This document shows positions 24,080-47,464 of a stretch of DNA of 64,000 nt, one piece after another. A model generated the notes under the pieces. That model did not search any database. It was given only the letters and a program-made list of their open reading frames with translations, and was not told the DNA's origin. The position numbers and the translations under genes are program-made. This DNA is from Hepsetus odoe (lineage: Eukaryota; Chordata; Actinopteri; Characiformes; Hepsetidae): contig CM029384.1 in NCBI GenBank assembly GCA_017165825.1, positions 8,085,602 through 8,149,601 on the forward strand, in the 5' to 3' direction. Positions within the stretch are counted from its first letter, which is position 1, and every line of letters begins with the position of its first letter.

Positions 24080-26650
24080 CCCCTAACCGTTTACGCTGCA
24101 TCGTGAGACATTGCCCATTGCTTGTGACGGTTTCAAATCTCAAATAACTCTGCAGTCGACAGCAGCGAGAACGGGCAATCCGACCAATCTTCCATTTTGG
24201 GCAACCGGTGAGAAACTGGGACGTTTTTCTTCTCGCCGTAGGCGCTCGTCCGGCGGCTGTGTCGGGCCCCCGGTTCGCTCGGAGGATTGTTTTTTTTTTT
24301 GTCGGGCGCCGAGAGACGACACTGGGAGGCACCGGCGGGAGGAGGGAGCGAGCGTGTGGACGGCAGGCGGGCAGCTGGAGGCGACCAGCTGATCACGGAG
24401 GATCTGCTTTCGGTCTCCTTCGAGGGGGGAGACGCGACGTGGCCAGGGATGATCATGACTACACATGCACCACCCGAGTCTGCCTCAGTGCTGACGGGGC
24501 GCCGATCCCGCTTCCGCCATGGAGGTTTTGGTCGCGCCTTCCGACAACAGCCAGAACGACACACACTGTGCTTCACCGCCACTGTTAAAAATGGCCGCTT
24601 CGGCATCTGCGAGCGGACGCCCGTCCTCTGAAAACGCCCAGTGTCGTTTTTTGTGCCTGGATGGAGGGGTTGGAGGAGTCACAAAAAGCAAGCAGGGCGC
24701 TTTCCAGGCCGAGGCGTTGCCGTTAGTGAATCAGTAATGGCGGCTCTCGCAGCGCCCTGGACGAGCTCTGCCCTGATGAGGGGGACGGTGAAGCCCGAGC
24801 CTGACCGTTTCCCGTCGAAATAAACACTGTTGATATAAACCAAAACAGGAGGAATTCCCTTTTCTGGTCGGCTAAAACACGAAATCTGTTAAGCAGCTCC
24901 AATTCTGAGCCAATTTGAAGGTTTAATCGCCGAAACGGGGTGAAATAATACAGCCGACCGGACGCCTCCGTAAAAACGGCACGGAAACCCCCCTTTAAAG
25001 CAAGTTTAATAACAAACCGTATTTCAACTGAAAAGTGCAAACTTTTGGACGTGTAAAACGAATTCCAATGTCAAAATTTCCGTCGAAAACCGCAGCGCTG
25101 TGCGCTGAGGGACCTCGGACTGACCTACACTGAAGCTAGCCGGCTAGAACCAGTTAGCTCCGGGTCCCAACCGCCGAAGGAGAGCGGAGCTCGCGCTCGA
25201 CCCCAAATCGCACAAACTTGACTGAAAAATAGCCCGAGATATTAAATGTTAGAAGCCAAGTGGTTTAAAAATGGTCTTACCGTGAAAGCCGTCCGTTACC
25301 TTGAGTTTCAGGCGAACGTGGAGGGATCCGGGGGTTGAACGCGAGCCGTATGGCGGCGGGCTGGAGGCTCGGTCTTCAATGGCTTGGAGAAAAGAGAAGA
25401 AAGAAACGAAAATGAGCGGCTTTGTGGGGCTCTGACCGCGTCGTGTCCGTCACAGCGGCGTGTGCGAGCGAGAAGTGTGCGAAAAATGCTTCGGTCGCCG
25501 GGTCAAACGTTTGCTTTTTCGCTTCGCGTCAAGGAAAAAATGCGGCGGCCGAGACTGGGAGCAGCTCACTGGCGTGACGACTGTTCTAGAGCCGCCATGC
25601 TTCCAGCCAGGCGGACTCATCCGTGTCGCCCCCGAGAAAAAAGATGGGGGAGAAAACGAGCTCACGCACTAAATCCGAGGCTGGAGACTCACCCGGGTGG
25701 CTCTTTGGTGGCGGATAAACGGAAAGAGGGCTCTGGTCACGAAGCGGGCTGCGTGGCGTTGTGCGAGCGTGTGTGTGAGAGAGGGCAGTGAGCCCACACG
25801 GTGAGATATTTAACCGAGCTCCCTGATGGCTAACCAGAGGCGGCTGGTTCTCCCCGCCACGGCGTCGCGGAGACCGCACTGGGGGGGAATCCAGACCCAA
25901 GTCGACTTGAAACCGAACCTGCACGGTCCGAGAATCAAATTTCGGTCACACGAAGCGAAACCGAGTCGGACGAATCGACGGAGATTAGGCTGTTTTCCCC
26001 TCCCCGAGTCTCCGCACGGGAAATTCGGCGGAGGGCGACCCAGAATGTGCAGTAGCTTAGCCTGCACCACTTGACCCGAAGCGTCGTTCTTATTAAAGAA
26101 AAGCGCGCCTTCATAAACACGCACACAAACAGAAATAGCAATAAAAACACGGCGTCTTTCTTTACCTCGGCCGCTCGGCTTTGCCCCCGAGGGTTTGGGT
26201 TGTTTACCAAACGGTCGCTGAGGCGGAGAGGCGGCGGGGCGAGCCCTACCTGTGGCGGGCGCTGTGCGTGTGGAAGTGCTTGTGGAACAAGGGGAGGGTT
26301 GAATGTTGGCCAGCAGTGCGCCGCCGGTCCAGGGCATGGGGCGCTCCAGTCCCCGCAGAGCCGCCAGACTTTCCCCCCCCGCCTCCATCTCTCGCCCTCT
26401 CTCCTTCCAGTGAGCGTGCAGCTCTCTCGCTCCCACCATTTTTTCACTCCCCCTCTCCCTTTCTCGCACTCACTCCTGACGAGGCCATCCGCATTTCCAT
26501 CCAAATCTCTTTTCTCCTGCCCGCCACCACCATCATCATCCTGCCGCTCCATCCCGCAGCCCTCAACCTCCACTCTTCTCGGTTCTCCCCGGTGCTTCCA
26601 AAAACGTGTGCTTTCCCCCCCTCGCTGACTTTAAGCAATGTTTGTGACCC
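24080..26650 (-). promoter_or_regulatory. Large CpG-rich 5' region and probable promoter of UBTF
   Basis: About 2.5 kb of high-GC, CpG-dense sequence lies upstream of the UBTF start exon, with an AT-richer notch near 24830-25080. The start exon is preceded by a TCTTTAG acceptor at about 23764, so at least one non-coding first exon must lie here. Consensus donors on the minus strand follow 25300 (CAAG/GTAACG) and 25281 (CACG/GTAAGA). Several long open frames occur by chance because GC-rich DNA has few stops; none shows recognisable protein features. Confidence 0.6.
25281..25700 (-). other. Candidate non-coding first exon of UBTF
   Basis: The two minus-strand donor-like sites at 25300 and 25281 are the best splice donors in the CpG-rich block. 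They would join to the acceptor just before the UBTF start exon. The 5' limit is unknown and the value given is only indicative. Confidence 0.3.
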
Positions 26651-26669
26651 TCATTTGTAAATAAAGGAG

Positions 26670-27110
26670 TGAAGTTTTGACAAGAGTTCCGTGTGATCCT
26701 TATGACAAGGCGGGATTTTGGGACGTGATCGGGAACAAAAAGACCTAAAAATTGGGGGAAGGACCCCCACAACCCAAATTTTACACCGGCCTGTGGTGCA
26801 CTTTGGTTCAGCCTCCTCTTTCCCCCTTTTAACAGTCTCTTTGACAGCTACATCTTTTTTCTTTTCGTCCTTTAATATCATTCAACTCCACCTTGCCTGT
26901 TGGTGGGCGTCACCCGCACCATCCAATCAAGACGTCGTGATTTGGAGAAAACAAATGATTTTCCGACGAGAGCCCGGCCTCGTGTGAACAGTGCGGGGAC
27001 AGGGCGCTCAGGGGTTACACACACACACACACACACAAACCAGTCAGCCCACTATGCAAACACTCCACACCACAGACCTTGTTCAGGTCAGCTCAGTCAG
27101 ATTAGGCACT
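26670..27110. other. Intergenic DNA between UBTF and SLC4A1
   Basis: Transition from CpG-rich to AT-rich sequence with a (CA)n run at 27017-27037. No gene seen. Confidence 0.5.
27017..27037. repeat. (CA)n microsatellite
   Basis: About 10 CA units upstream of UBTF. Confidence 0.85.
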
Positions 27111-27115
27111 TCGAT

Positions 27116-27121
27116 TTTAAT
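27116..27121 (-). promoter_or_regulatory. Weak candidate poly(A) signal (ATTAAA) of SLC4A1
   Basis: Variant ATTAAA on the minus strand about 620 bp after the SLC4A1 stop. No canonical AATAAA was found nearer the stop codon. Low confidence. Confidence 0.2.
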
Positions 27122-27738
27122 TTAGTTAAATGACTGTGAAAAGGTAAGACATTAAAGGCACATGTACACAAATCAACACTCAAACCCACTCAGTTATCTG
27201 TGATCTATCCCATATGGTTATACATTCATTCAGCAACGTCTAGCCCAGGATATTTACAGAGATGATCTTATCCTTAAACACTGCTCAAACAACCTAATTC
27301 AGACCTACAGAGGAGGAACAAATAACATTTTAAAAATGAACATTTTTGTAGAAAAGAGCTTCATAATAGATTCAATCGCACACACTGGCTGCATAAGACT
27401 AAGCCAAAGCTGATATATTGAATAAAAATGGGCTAAAGGAGTTCACAATATGTTAAACAAATAATAAAGCAAAACAGTCTTTTGGGGGAAATAAGCCTAA
27501 AAAAAACGCAGCATGGTTGTATATTAATGGCAAGGGCAATGATAGAAGGTAAGGAGTGAAATGTCTAAGGTAATCAGGAAGGGTTTTGACAAATATTGAG
27601 TGAACAGTTTAAAAAAAGTATCAGCTGAAAGTTCCTATTGGATGTAAGATGCAATTCGTTTGATAGTTTCTGAAGGCACTGGTCAGAGTTACGGCGTGGC
27701 CCTTGAGATCAGAGGCTCCATGAAAGTCAAGGATTCAA

Positions 27739-39085
<11,347 letters not shown>

Positions 39086-39111
39086 GATGTTCAGAAAACT
39101 TCACACAGAAC
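39086..39111 (-). other. SLC4A1 5'UTR part of the start-codon exon
   Basis: A TTTGTGTGCAG acceptor on the minus strand ends at 39112, 26 nt before the ATG. So the start exon is spliced to an upstream leader exon. Confidence 0.6.
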
Positions 39112-39407
39112 CTGCACACAAACAAATTCAAAACTCAGTCATTAAGAAAAGGTACACTGGATCCTCTAATGTAATCTTTTAACCCCTTAACCAGCAATAC
39201 TGAAACTGTGAGTTCATAGACATGTACAGTGGAAGGAAAAAGTATGAACATCCTCAGATCAACAACAAACAGGCTCCTTCTACAGGGAGCGAACGGCAGT
39301 GTCCTGTTTCAATTGGCAATTATTGAATATATCAAAAGAAATAAAGCATACACAGTGCAGTACAGTGCAACACAGTTTGCAACACAAAGTCACATTTAAT
39401 CCATGTT

Positions 39408-39463
39408 CCATCCATCCATCCATCCATCCATCCATCCATCCATCCATCCATCCATCCATCATC
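39408..39463. repeat. (ATCC)n microsatellite
   Basis: About 13 uninterrupted tetranucleotide units upstream of the SLC4A1 start exon. Confidence 0.9.
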
Positions 39464-40113
39464 TGAGCCATTTACCCTAACCAGAATTGTGGGTATTTTT
39501 TGGAGCCTATCCTAGGGCTCCAAGGGCAAAAGGCTGAAAAACACTAGACATTTTTTCCCCAAAAAATATTATGCTCAGGTAATTATATTGTCACAAAATC
39601 ACATTTTTAAATTAGCATGTCAACCATGAGTGCAAATCTTTAGTTCTTTAGTTGTCCCACATATGTTTTCTAATTGACTAGCTTTAATAAATGAATTTTT
39701 CATTGGACGAACACTTCGTGGAACTCCTTGTTACACCTTCGCCATGATACACAGTCTCTCTCTGAAATACAGAGTGTAGAAAGCTGTATTATCTGTTATG
39801 TACATGCATGAGATCCTACTGTAGACCTAAAGGGGACAATTCTGCTGCAGTACATGTTCTCTTCTGATAAAACACTGCTCGTCCCTCCCAATCGGCCTAA
39901 CAGCCACTGGCACACAGGCGCTATGACTCTGACATGTTTGCTCTTTTAAATATACCTGCTGGTCATACTCATCTGCAATAGCACTTATCTGATTAGAAAT
40001 CCACATAGTGGAAATTGGAAAGCAAGTGTTATTAAATTTAATTAGAAACATAATGTGTTAATATTAATAAGGCTACTGAATATGCTACTAAAGGCCTGTA
40101 TAGATATTAATTA

Positions 40114-40114
<1 letters not shown>

Positions 40115-40190
<76 letters not shown>
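40115..40190. repeat. (CA)n microsatellite
   Basis: About 38 uninterrupted CA units, the longest such tract in the window. Confidence 0.95.
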
Positions 40191-40191
<1 letters not shown>

Positions 40192-40261
40192 GCAACAAAA
40201 TGCATTTTCAGTTTTTAAATAACTGTATTAAAAAAATAAATAAATAATCAAATTTTTTCTT

Positions 40262-40395
40262 CTGGCCTGTGATGCACTGGTGACCTGTCCAGGTTTTTTT
40301 CTCACCTTTCACCCTTTGAGAGCTGGAAAAGTCTCAAGCACCTATATGATCCTAATTAGGACAAGTGGCTAAGAAAATGAGTGAGAATGAGTAAT
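40262..40395 (+). repeat. SINE tail-type repeat fragment
   Basis: Shares CACTGGTGACCTGTCCAGG and the closing AGAAAATGAGTGA with the tail of the SINE at 52351-52600. Confidence 0.45.
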
Positions 40396-40738
40396 TTTCA
40401 CTCCCAATCTCACGTCACTATATGGGAAATCATTTTATTCAATTATGTCGGACTGTTATTAACCCCTTAACACCAAAGAGTCTGTATGTGGACTCACACT
40501 TAAGTTCCTCACTTTGATAGCTATAAAAAAAAACTGCATAAGTAACAAGTTTCATAGCAAGTAATGATACCCAGTTATTAGACAATACATTTCAAGATTT
40601 ATGAACTGAATAATAGATTTTTGCCTATTGAGTTTAAGGAGTAGACTTTAGTCCTGAAGAACTGTGGTCCCAAATCACATAGCTGTAGCCACATAAGTAC
40701 GGATTGAAGCTGATGTACAGACAGGGACACACCCTTAC

Positions 40739-40852
40739 CTGTGTCCAGGTGTTTCTGGAAGGCCTGTAGGGTCCGGGGGTCCGCAGCAATGCTTTGAACT
40801 GCTTTCCAGTACAAGAGCGAACCAAGACTGGAAAACATACAAATTGAAGAGG
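40739..40852 (-). other. Candidate non-coding first exon of SLC4A1
   Basis: On the minus strand a strong donor (ACACAG/GTAAGG) at 40738 closes a GC-balanced segment that starts beside a (CT)n tract. It is the best donor within 2 kb upstream of the start exon's acceptor. Inference only; no core promoter element was identified. Confidence 0.35.
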
Positions 40853-40856
40853 GCAG

Positions 40857-40857
<1 letters not shown>

Positions 40858-40909
<52 letters not shown>
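40858..40909. repeat. (GA)n microsatellite
   Basis: About 25 GA units. Long Leu/Ser open frames on the minus strand here are artefacts of the repeat. Confidence 0.95.
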
Positions 40910-40911
<2 letters not shown>

Positions 40912-41176
40912 GAAAAAAAGAGAGAGAGAAGTGGGAACACCCATTCTGACGCCATAGCATGGTCACGTAGCGCGGGACTTGGTAAAAAGTGACATTTTGA
41001 ACCCCCCATCGCTGAGGACCCATAGCGTGGAAGAAGGAGATAAGGCCCCACTGCGCATAGGACATTATCAACAGAGTCCACCTTACTGCAGGGATACCCC
41101 AAACCTACTGCCGTACCACCACTCCCTTACAGCCAGTCGCACTGGAAGGGGACCTGAAAAGAAAGTCTGAAAAGAA

Positions 41177-41177
<1 letters not shown>

Positions 41178-41250
<73 letters not shown>
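41178..41250. repeat. (GA)n microsatellite
   Basis: About 35 GA units with one interruption. Confidence 0.95.
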
Positions 41251-41253
<3 letters not shown>

Positions 41254-41286
41254 AACAATTTTTTGGGGGGTACAATTACTAGGACC

Positions 41287-41480
41287 AGACCGGGCCTAAT
41301 CAGGCTGGGCGGTATTGGAGGTCTAGAGGTAGGATACTTGCCTATGGACCAAGAGGTCACAGGTTCAGCCTCAAGCTGTACCACCATTCTGAGCAAAACC
41401 CAACTCCAAGTTGCTGCAGGGTGGGTGAAATGGAAATCACTCTGGATAAGAGTGTCTGCTAAATGCTGTAAATACAAAAT
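41287..41480 (-). mobile_element. Interspersed retroposon (GCTCTTATCC family)
   Basis: The minus strand reads from GCATTTAGCAGACACTCTTATCC through the GCAACTTGGAG landmark to the end near GGGCGGTATTGG. Confidence 0.7.
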
Positions 41481-41799
41481 GCAAATGTAATATGCATGCA
41501 GATTGCAAACAAGGAGTTGCCGGTTCAATCGCCTGGACCTAGGAAAAAAATGTGGGGGGTGTTGTTGAAGTGCCATTTACTGCCCCCTGGGTGAACAGCT
41601 GAACAGCCCACTGCTCCTGGTGTGTGTGTGTTCATTACTGGTGTGCGTAGGATGTGTCAAATGCAGAGAAGCTCACAGTGTATGTTCACAGGTATTTCAT
41701 TCATTTAATTTCAATCATTAAAGCCAATCAAGCTTATTGCCTTATAGCGCTATGCCAACTGCATTTAGTTGTAGTTGTGTGGTTTCTGGCCCTGTACAT

Positions 41800-41988
41800 T
41801 TACATTTACGGCATTTAGCAGACGCTCTTATCCTAATTACAGGGACAGTCCCCCTGGAGCAACTCAGGGTTAAGGGTCTTGCTCAGGGACCCAGTGGTGG
41901 TAGTGCTAGAGGTGGGATTCGAACCTGGGACCTTTTGCCATTGGTCCATAGGCAAGTACCCTAACACTAGACCACCACCATCCTTCAT
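41800..41988 (+). mobile_element. Interspersed retroposon (GCTCTTATCC family), best-preserved copy
   Basis: Starts TTTACGGCATTTAGCAGACG, continues CTCTTATCCTAATTACAGGG, GGTTAAGGGTCTTGCTCAGG, and a tRNA-like GGGATTCGAACCTGGGACC segment. It ends near ACTAGACCACCACC. The segment with GATTCGAACC and TAGACCACC resembles the B-box and A-box halves of a tRNA read in reverse. Confidence 0.75.
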
Positions 41989-42094
41989 CTTCGCCACCAT
42001 CAGAACGCTAGCAAACATGAAACGATTTAGGCATGCAGTTAACACGAAGCTAAATCGGTGGCTATTAGTTTCCATCACTTCCATCGCAAAGGAC

Positions 42095-42260
42095 AGGGAC
42101 ACACCCTGGACAGGTCACCAGCCTATCGCAAGGAGGAGCAAACCAATGGGGACAGCACCTTGCTCAAGGGTACCTCAGGGCAACCCACTGGTAAGGGGTT
42201 TGAACCCACAATCATCTGATCCAGGGCCAACTCCCTAACCACTCAGTCACTGCTGCCCCT
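42095..42260 (-). mobile_element. tRNA-derived SINE
   Basis: The minus strand starts AGGGGCAGCAGTGACTGAG and contains GGGTTCAAACCCC and CCCTTGAGCAAGG. Confidence 0.75.
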
Positions 42261-43069
42261 GAAAGAAAGCAAATTTCTCATTTAAGGGATGTTAAGGGAA
42301 ATGGAAGACAGTTCAGAAAAGACACTCTGAAAATGAAAGATGCCTGCAAGAACACAGTTTTTTTGATGTATTTCCATATTAAGCAGTGGTGCACAACCAC
42401 AGTCCTGGAAGAATTTGTTCTCCAACTCAAACACATCTGCTAAACCTGGAAATGAATGAATGAACTGGATAGGCTGAGGAGTGATTGTAAGTGGAAATTT
42501 TGAAGTTTCTGGCTTGTTGTACTGTAAATTAGCAAACTCAAGTCTTCACTCCCAGCTCTGATTTCCCCCTTTTCTAAGGTAAATGGCACACAGTATTAGG
42601 GTTTAACCTAAATAACAAAATATGTTTATAGTTTATAAATTATAGTAACATAATTATAATTTAATTATACAGTACATATAATAATTGTTTTAGTTATGCA
42701 AAAAAAAAGCAACAATAAACACCTACACACTGAATAGCCAATGGATGGGATATTATAGGCAGCAAGTAAACAGTCAGTTATTGTGATGAAAGAAAGCAGG
42801 AAAAACAGTCAAATGTAACATTCTGAGTGACTGACAAGTTCCAAACTGTGATGGCCACATGACGGTATGTGGTGCTTCATATCTGCTAAAAGTACTCTAA
42901 GTAAGGACAACTTGTGATCCGGCGTCCTGGGCACCCAAACCTCACTCTTCCACTGTGCTACCCACAAGCAAAACACTGTATGGTTCACCGCAGGGTTTCG
43001 CTTCAGTTGTGTACTAGTCTTTCGCCCCTTGCTAAAGATTTCTGTGGAGGGGAACATTGACGAGTTCTA

Positions 43070-43150
43070 CTTACAGGAGCAGGGGTGGCCTTGTGGTGAA
43101 TTGCCTGATAGTGAAGTGAAAGTGACTATTTGTCATTTTTCACCCTTGAG
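43070..43150 (+). mobile_element. Internally deleted tRNA-derived SINE
   Basis: Joins the SINE start (GGGGTGGCCTTGTGG) directly to the SINE tail (GAAGTGAAAGTGACTATT), so the middle of the element is missing. Confidence 0.5.
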
Positions 43151-43259
43151 TGGAAACGCCTTTCTCTAGCAATATTTCCTAAATGCAAAAAGGCAACAGT
43201 GCAGGAAGGATAAACTCTCTATCTGCAGCATCTGTTACATATGTCATTAGCAACGTATA

Positions 43260-43365
43260 ATAACTGAGATTCAGGAACCCAATGGTGGTCATGCAGGAGG
43301 TGGGACACCTGCCACCTCTTAGTCCATAGCCAAGAATCCTACCACTAGACCACCACCATCCCCGT
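43260..43365 (+). repeat. Fragment of the GCTCTTATCC retroposon family
   Basis: Retains CAGGAACCCAATGGTGGTC and the ACTAGACCACCACCATCCCC end seen at 41960-41985. Confidence 0.6.
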
Positions 43366-43379
43366 AAACATGATGAGGC

Positions 43380-44340
43380 CTTGCCCTAAAATGGACTAGA
43401 AGTGTTTCTCCACCTTTCATTTACGGCATTTAGTACTACAGCACAACTTCAGAGTTCTTGTGGGGTTCGTTCCTTAATGAGTCAGAGCTGTTTGGGCAGC
43501 ACAAAGAGGACCAACACAACTTTAGGAAGGTTTTGTTATGGCTGATCAGTGTGTAACCACCTATTTATTGCTCAGTTACACACACTTCATTTACATAGTT
43601 ATATCGATCTATTTTTTTCTATCGTAGACGAACCCACAGACACTGAGCAGAGAGATTAAGCAGAGAAACAATAATGACTCAGAAAGTAGAAAAAAGATGA
43701 GATGCAAGGGAAAATGGAAGGAGAGAGAGTAATTGGCCTGTTGGAGGGTTGAGAGCAGACCACTGGGGGTCTAGTAATCAGCATGGAAGCATCTTGAGGT
43801 TAGACGTCATGTTGTTTACAGCGTGAGGATTCCCTTACAGAGGGCTTCCCCCTCACAGCTCAACTGATCAGTTTGATATGAATATTTTTTTCCGCTGAGT
43901 CATTCACATGGAAAGCTTTTCGGTTTACACTTTTTTCTTGCCAAATTGAAGTTTCAGAGAATCTTGCCTTATAAAAAATATCCAGCACAAATGGCTGAAA
44001 TAAAATATATATCATTAAAGGGTCCATATACTGGAAAATACTTTTTCTTTACATTTTTTTAAATAAAAGAGTTTGATGAAAACTTGAGGTTCAGTTTAGT
44101 GTTTTTGTGATGCCATTTACATTTATCTATCCATTTACATGGAAGCAGTTAAAACTTCATGTTTTATTATTTCTAGAAAAGATAAACTGCAGCTCAAAAT
44201 TTTATTTATTCCCAGGTTTCCAGTGAATCTTTTGAAGTTCAAAATTACATCTTGGTTCATAAAATCTTTTTTCAGTGGATGGGAATGGGTATATTCCACC
44301 ATTTTTAACTCTTTATCTCTTTATCTCTATCTGTAGCATC
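43380..44340. other. Intergenic DNA, no gene recognised
   Basis: AT-rich sequence with no coherent open frame, exon-like segment or repeat family. Confidence 0.5.
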
Positions 44341-44344
44341 TGTT

Positions 44345-46375
44345 GCATATGTCATTATCTTCTTCTTCTTTTGGCTGCTCCTGTTTAGGAGTTATCACAG
44401 TGGATCAACCATCTCCATTTCTGCCGGTCCTCTGCATCTTCCTCCTTCAAACCAACCACCTTCATGTCATCTCTCATCACGTCCATAAACCTCCTCTTTG
44501 GTCTTCCTCTTTTCCTCTTTCCTGGCAGCTCCATCTTGAACATCCTTCTCCCAATATAATCCTCATCTCTCCACTGGACAAGTCCAAAACAACGCAACCT
44601 TGCTTCTCTAACTTTTCTCTTCATCTCTTGCCAGGCAGCTCCATCTTCAACATTCATAATCCTCATCTCTCCTCTGGACATGTCCATACCAACACAGCAT
44701 TGCTTCTCTAACTTTGTCTCCAAAACATATAACCAGGTCTTTCCCTCTAATGTACAAATTTCTAATCCTGTCCATCCTCTTCACACTCAATGAAAATTTC
44801 AACCTCTTTAACTCTGACACCTCCTCTCTTTTCATCAGTGCCACCGTCTCCAACCCATACAACATAGCTGGTCTCACTACTGTCCTGTAAACCTTCCCTT
44901 TTACTCCAGCTGGTATCCGTCTGTCACAAATCACTCCAGCCACACTTCTCCACCCATTCCAACCTGCCTGCACTCTCTTCTTCACCTCTCTTCCACACTC
45001 GCCATTACACTGAACTGTTGATCTCAAGTATTTAAACTCCTCCACCTTTGTTACCTCCACTCCCTGCATCCTAACCACTCCACTTTCCTCCCTTTCATTC
45101 ACACTCATGTATTCTGTCTTTGACTTTCATTCCTTTCCTCTCTAGAGCAGATCTCCATCTCTCCAGGTTCTCCTCAAGATGCTCCCTACTCTCACTACAG
45201 ATCACAATATCATCAGCAAACATTTGCAGCATTTAGCAGACGCTCTTATCCAGTGCGACTTACAACAGTGCTTTGTTTCCACATTTGATCTTCATATTAG
45301 TAACCAGTTCAGATCAGTTACTGCTGATTAACTATTACAACTTAAGTAACAAACTTAGTAACCCTATGAATAGTACAAAAGATGTGCCATTAGTGTTTTT
45401 TTTTCCTTTTTGTAAATAAGAGGAAAGAAAGAGCAGCGGTATCTTGAGTATGAGGAAAGAAAGAGTAGGAATGTTTGGGAAGATTATTCCCTGAGAAATT
45501 CCTTGAACAGGTGAGTCAGGTGCATGTCTGCTTCTTTTCTTCAATGGTGGGGGTTCAGGTGAGCAGTGCTCATCAGCAAACATCATCGTCCATGGAGACT
45601 CCTGTCCAACCTTGTCCGTCAACCTGTCCATTACAATAGCAAACAAGAATGGGTTCAGCGCTGAGCCTTGATGTAATCCAACCTCTACCTTAAATAGATC
45701 CGTCACTCCCACTGTTACACTGCCATCATGCATACATGCATATCCTGAACTACTCTCGCATACTTCTTTGCCACTCCTGACTTCCTCATTCAAAACCACA
45801 ACTCCTCTCTAGGCACTCTGTCAAATGCTTTTTCCAAGTCCACAAAGGCACAATGTAACTCCTTCTGACCTTCTCTGTACTTCTCCATCAACACCCTCAG
45901 AGCAAACATTGCATCTGTAGTACTCTTTCTCAGCATGTACCCATACTGCTGTTCACTAATCCTCACCTTTTCTTAACCTCACTTCCACGACTCTTTCCCA
46001 TTACTTCATGGTGTGGCTGATCAACTTTATACCTCTATAGTGACTACAGCTCTGTGCATCACCCTTATTCATGAAAATCGGTACCAGTACACTTCATAGG
46101 CTCCTCTCACTTGCCAAGATTGTGTTAAAAAATCTGATAAGAAACTATCAGATCCCACCTAAACACCTCTATGCTTCCACCAGTATGTCATCAGGACCAA
46201 CAGCCTTTCCATTCTTCATCCTCTTCATCGCTGCCCTTCCATCTTGTTTATTTGCTGCACTTCCTGGTTCACTCTCCTCACATCATCCAGTCTTCTCTCT
46301 CTCTCATTTTCTTCATTCATCAGCCCCTCAAAGTACTCCTTCCATCTGCTCAACACACTCTATTCACCTGTTTAG
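44345..46375 (-). mobile_element. Degenerate RTE-like LINE (non-LTR retrotransposon), copy 1
   Basis: Minus-strand fragments encode the reverse transcriptase to C-terminal region of an RTE-like ORF2, for example EFKYLRSTVQCNGECGREV, VVRPAMLYGLETVALMKREE and KRKRGRPKRRFMDVMRDDMK. The 3' end carries the GGAGCAGCC-(GAA)n terminus shared with the copy at 58555-60640. Frames are broken by stops and shifts, so it is dead. It is interrupted by another retroposon at 45224-45569 and has an internal ~110-bp duplication near 44512-44725. Confidence 0.85.
45224..45569 (+). mobile_element. Nested retroposon with 14-bp target-site duplication inside LINE copy 1
   Basis: TCATCAGCAAACAT occurs at 45210-45223 and again at 45570-45583. 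The inserted DNA starts TTGCAGCATTTAGCAGACG CTCTTATCC, the family landmark. Removing it and one repeat restores continuous LINE sequence. A 14-bp duplication is typical of target-primed retrotransposition. Confidence 0.8.
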
Positions 46376-46399
46376 ATCTAAAGACAGTACAGGGTTTAC

Positions 46400-47460
46400 C
46401 CTCTATGCCAGTGGTTTACAATGGCTTCTCTGCTCTGAATATTTTTAATGTTTTTTCTGCTTTTTCACACTTACTTTAACTGTAGACAGGTCAAGATGAT
46501 GAGTTAAATCTGCTGTACTGGGAACATGGAAAATAAAAATTTGCAAAGCAAGTTTCAAGAATTAAGATTAGGGACATAAAAGAAATGTTTTTGCTTATGG
46601 AGTACTCCTGTCCTTCCCTATAGTGTTTTCTCTAAAGCACCATTCAGTTCAGGAGGGGTAGAAAGGACATCTCAAAGTTTTGCAAAATGTATAACTAATT
46701 TTAGGAATAACAACACAGTAAATATTTGCTATATATGTATATCTGAATTTTTTTTTAAACTAATCAGTGTGGATATATGTGTGTACATTTTTACTTAGTA
46801 AAATTGTGAGCTTAATTCTCATCAGCACTGACTCTGAGATCATTCCGTGTCTTTCAGTCTTGGTTTGTTACTATTTTCAAGTATTCATTTATTAATGTAA
46901 AAACAAATATTACCACCTTTCCTTCCATACTGTCTTGTTATAATTTTTAACGCACCATGTTTTCATTTCAAAGTGCACTATTGTTTTACTTTTGAGCTGG
47001 TCTTCTCTTTCATTTTTTTTCAAACTACTGCTGCAACTATGTAGGGAGCTGATCTTATCTTAGAGATAAACATGTAAGCTCCTCCATGGTCTACCAAGTT
47101 TACCTAAAGGTCCATCATTTAAAACATTTATAAAATCCTTGGTTGATGCATTGAAATACTTTTTACTCATTTTAATAATTTGACTCTTTGCTACTTTGTG
47201 TTGATTAATGCAGTAAAGAGCATGCTGTAGTCATCTGAGATTGAAACATCTTCCGTTCTGTTTAAACATAAACCATATAAGATGACCAGGTCTTGTGCAT
47301 CAATTAACTATAGCGCAGTGTCCTTGTAACTTGTAAAAACTTCAGACTCAGACATCTAATATCTTCTAAAGACTTTAAGGATTTATATTGCTGTTACTCC
47401 TTTGACTTTGACACTGGTTACATATGACTGTCCATCATGCAAGTGATTCCTTCCCTCTTG
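46400..47460. other. Intergenic DNA, no gene recognised
   Basis: AT-rich, no exon-like or repeat structure recognised. Confidence 0.5.
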
Positions 47461-47464
47461 CCTT

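Noticed and set aside
24133..26660. Several open frames of 100-220 codons on both strands upstream of UBTF
   Set aside because: They lie in CpG-rich DNA where stops are rare, overlap on both strands, show Arg/Pro/Gly-rich composition and no domain, and sit where the UBTF promoter and leader exons are expected.
40599..41576. Minus-strand open frames of 145-167 codons with Ser-Leu repeats
   Set aside because: The repeats are translations of (GA)n microsatellites and the flanks have no protein-like features or splice context.
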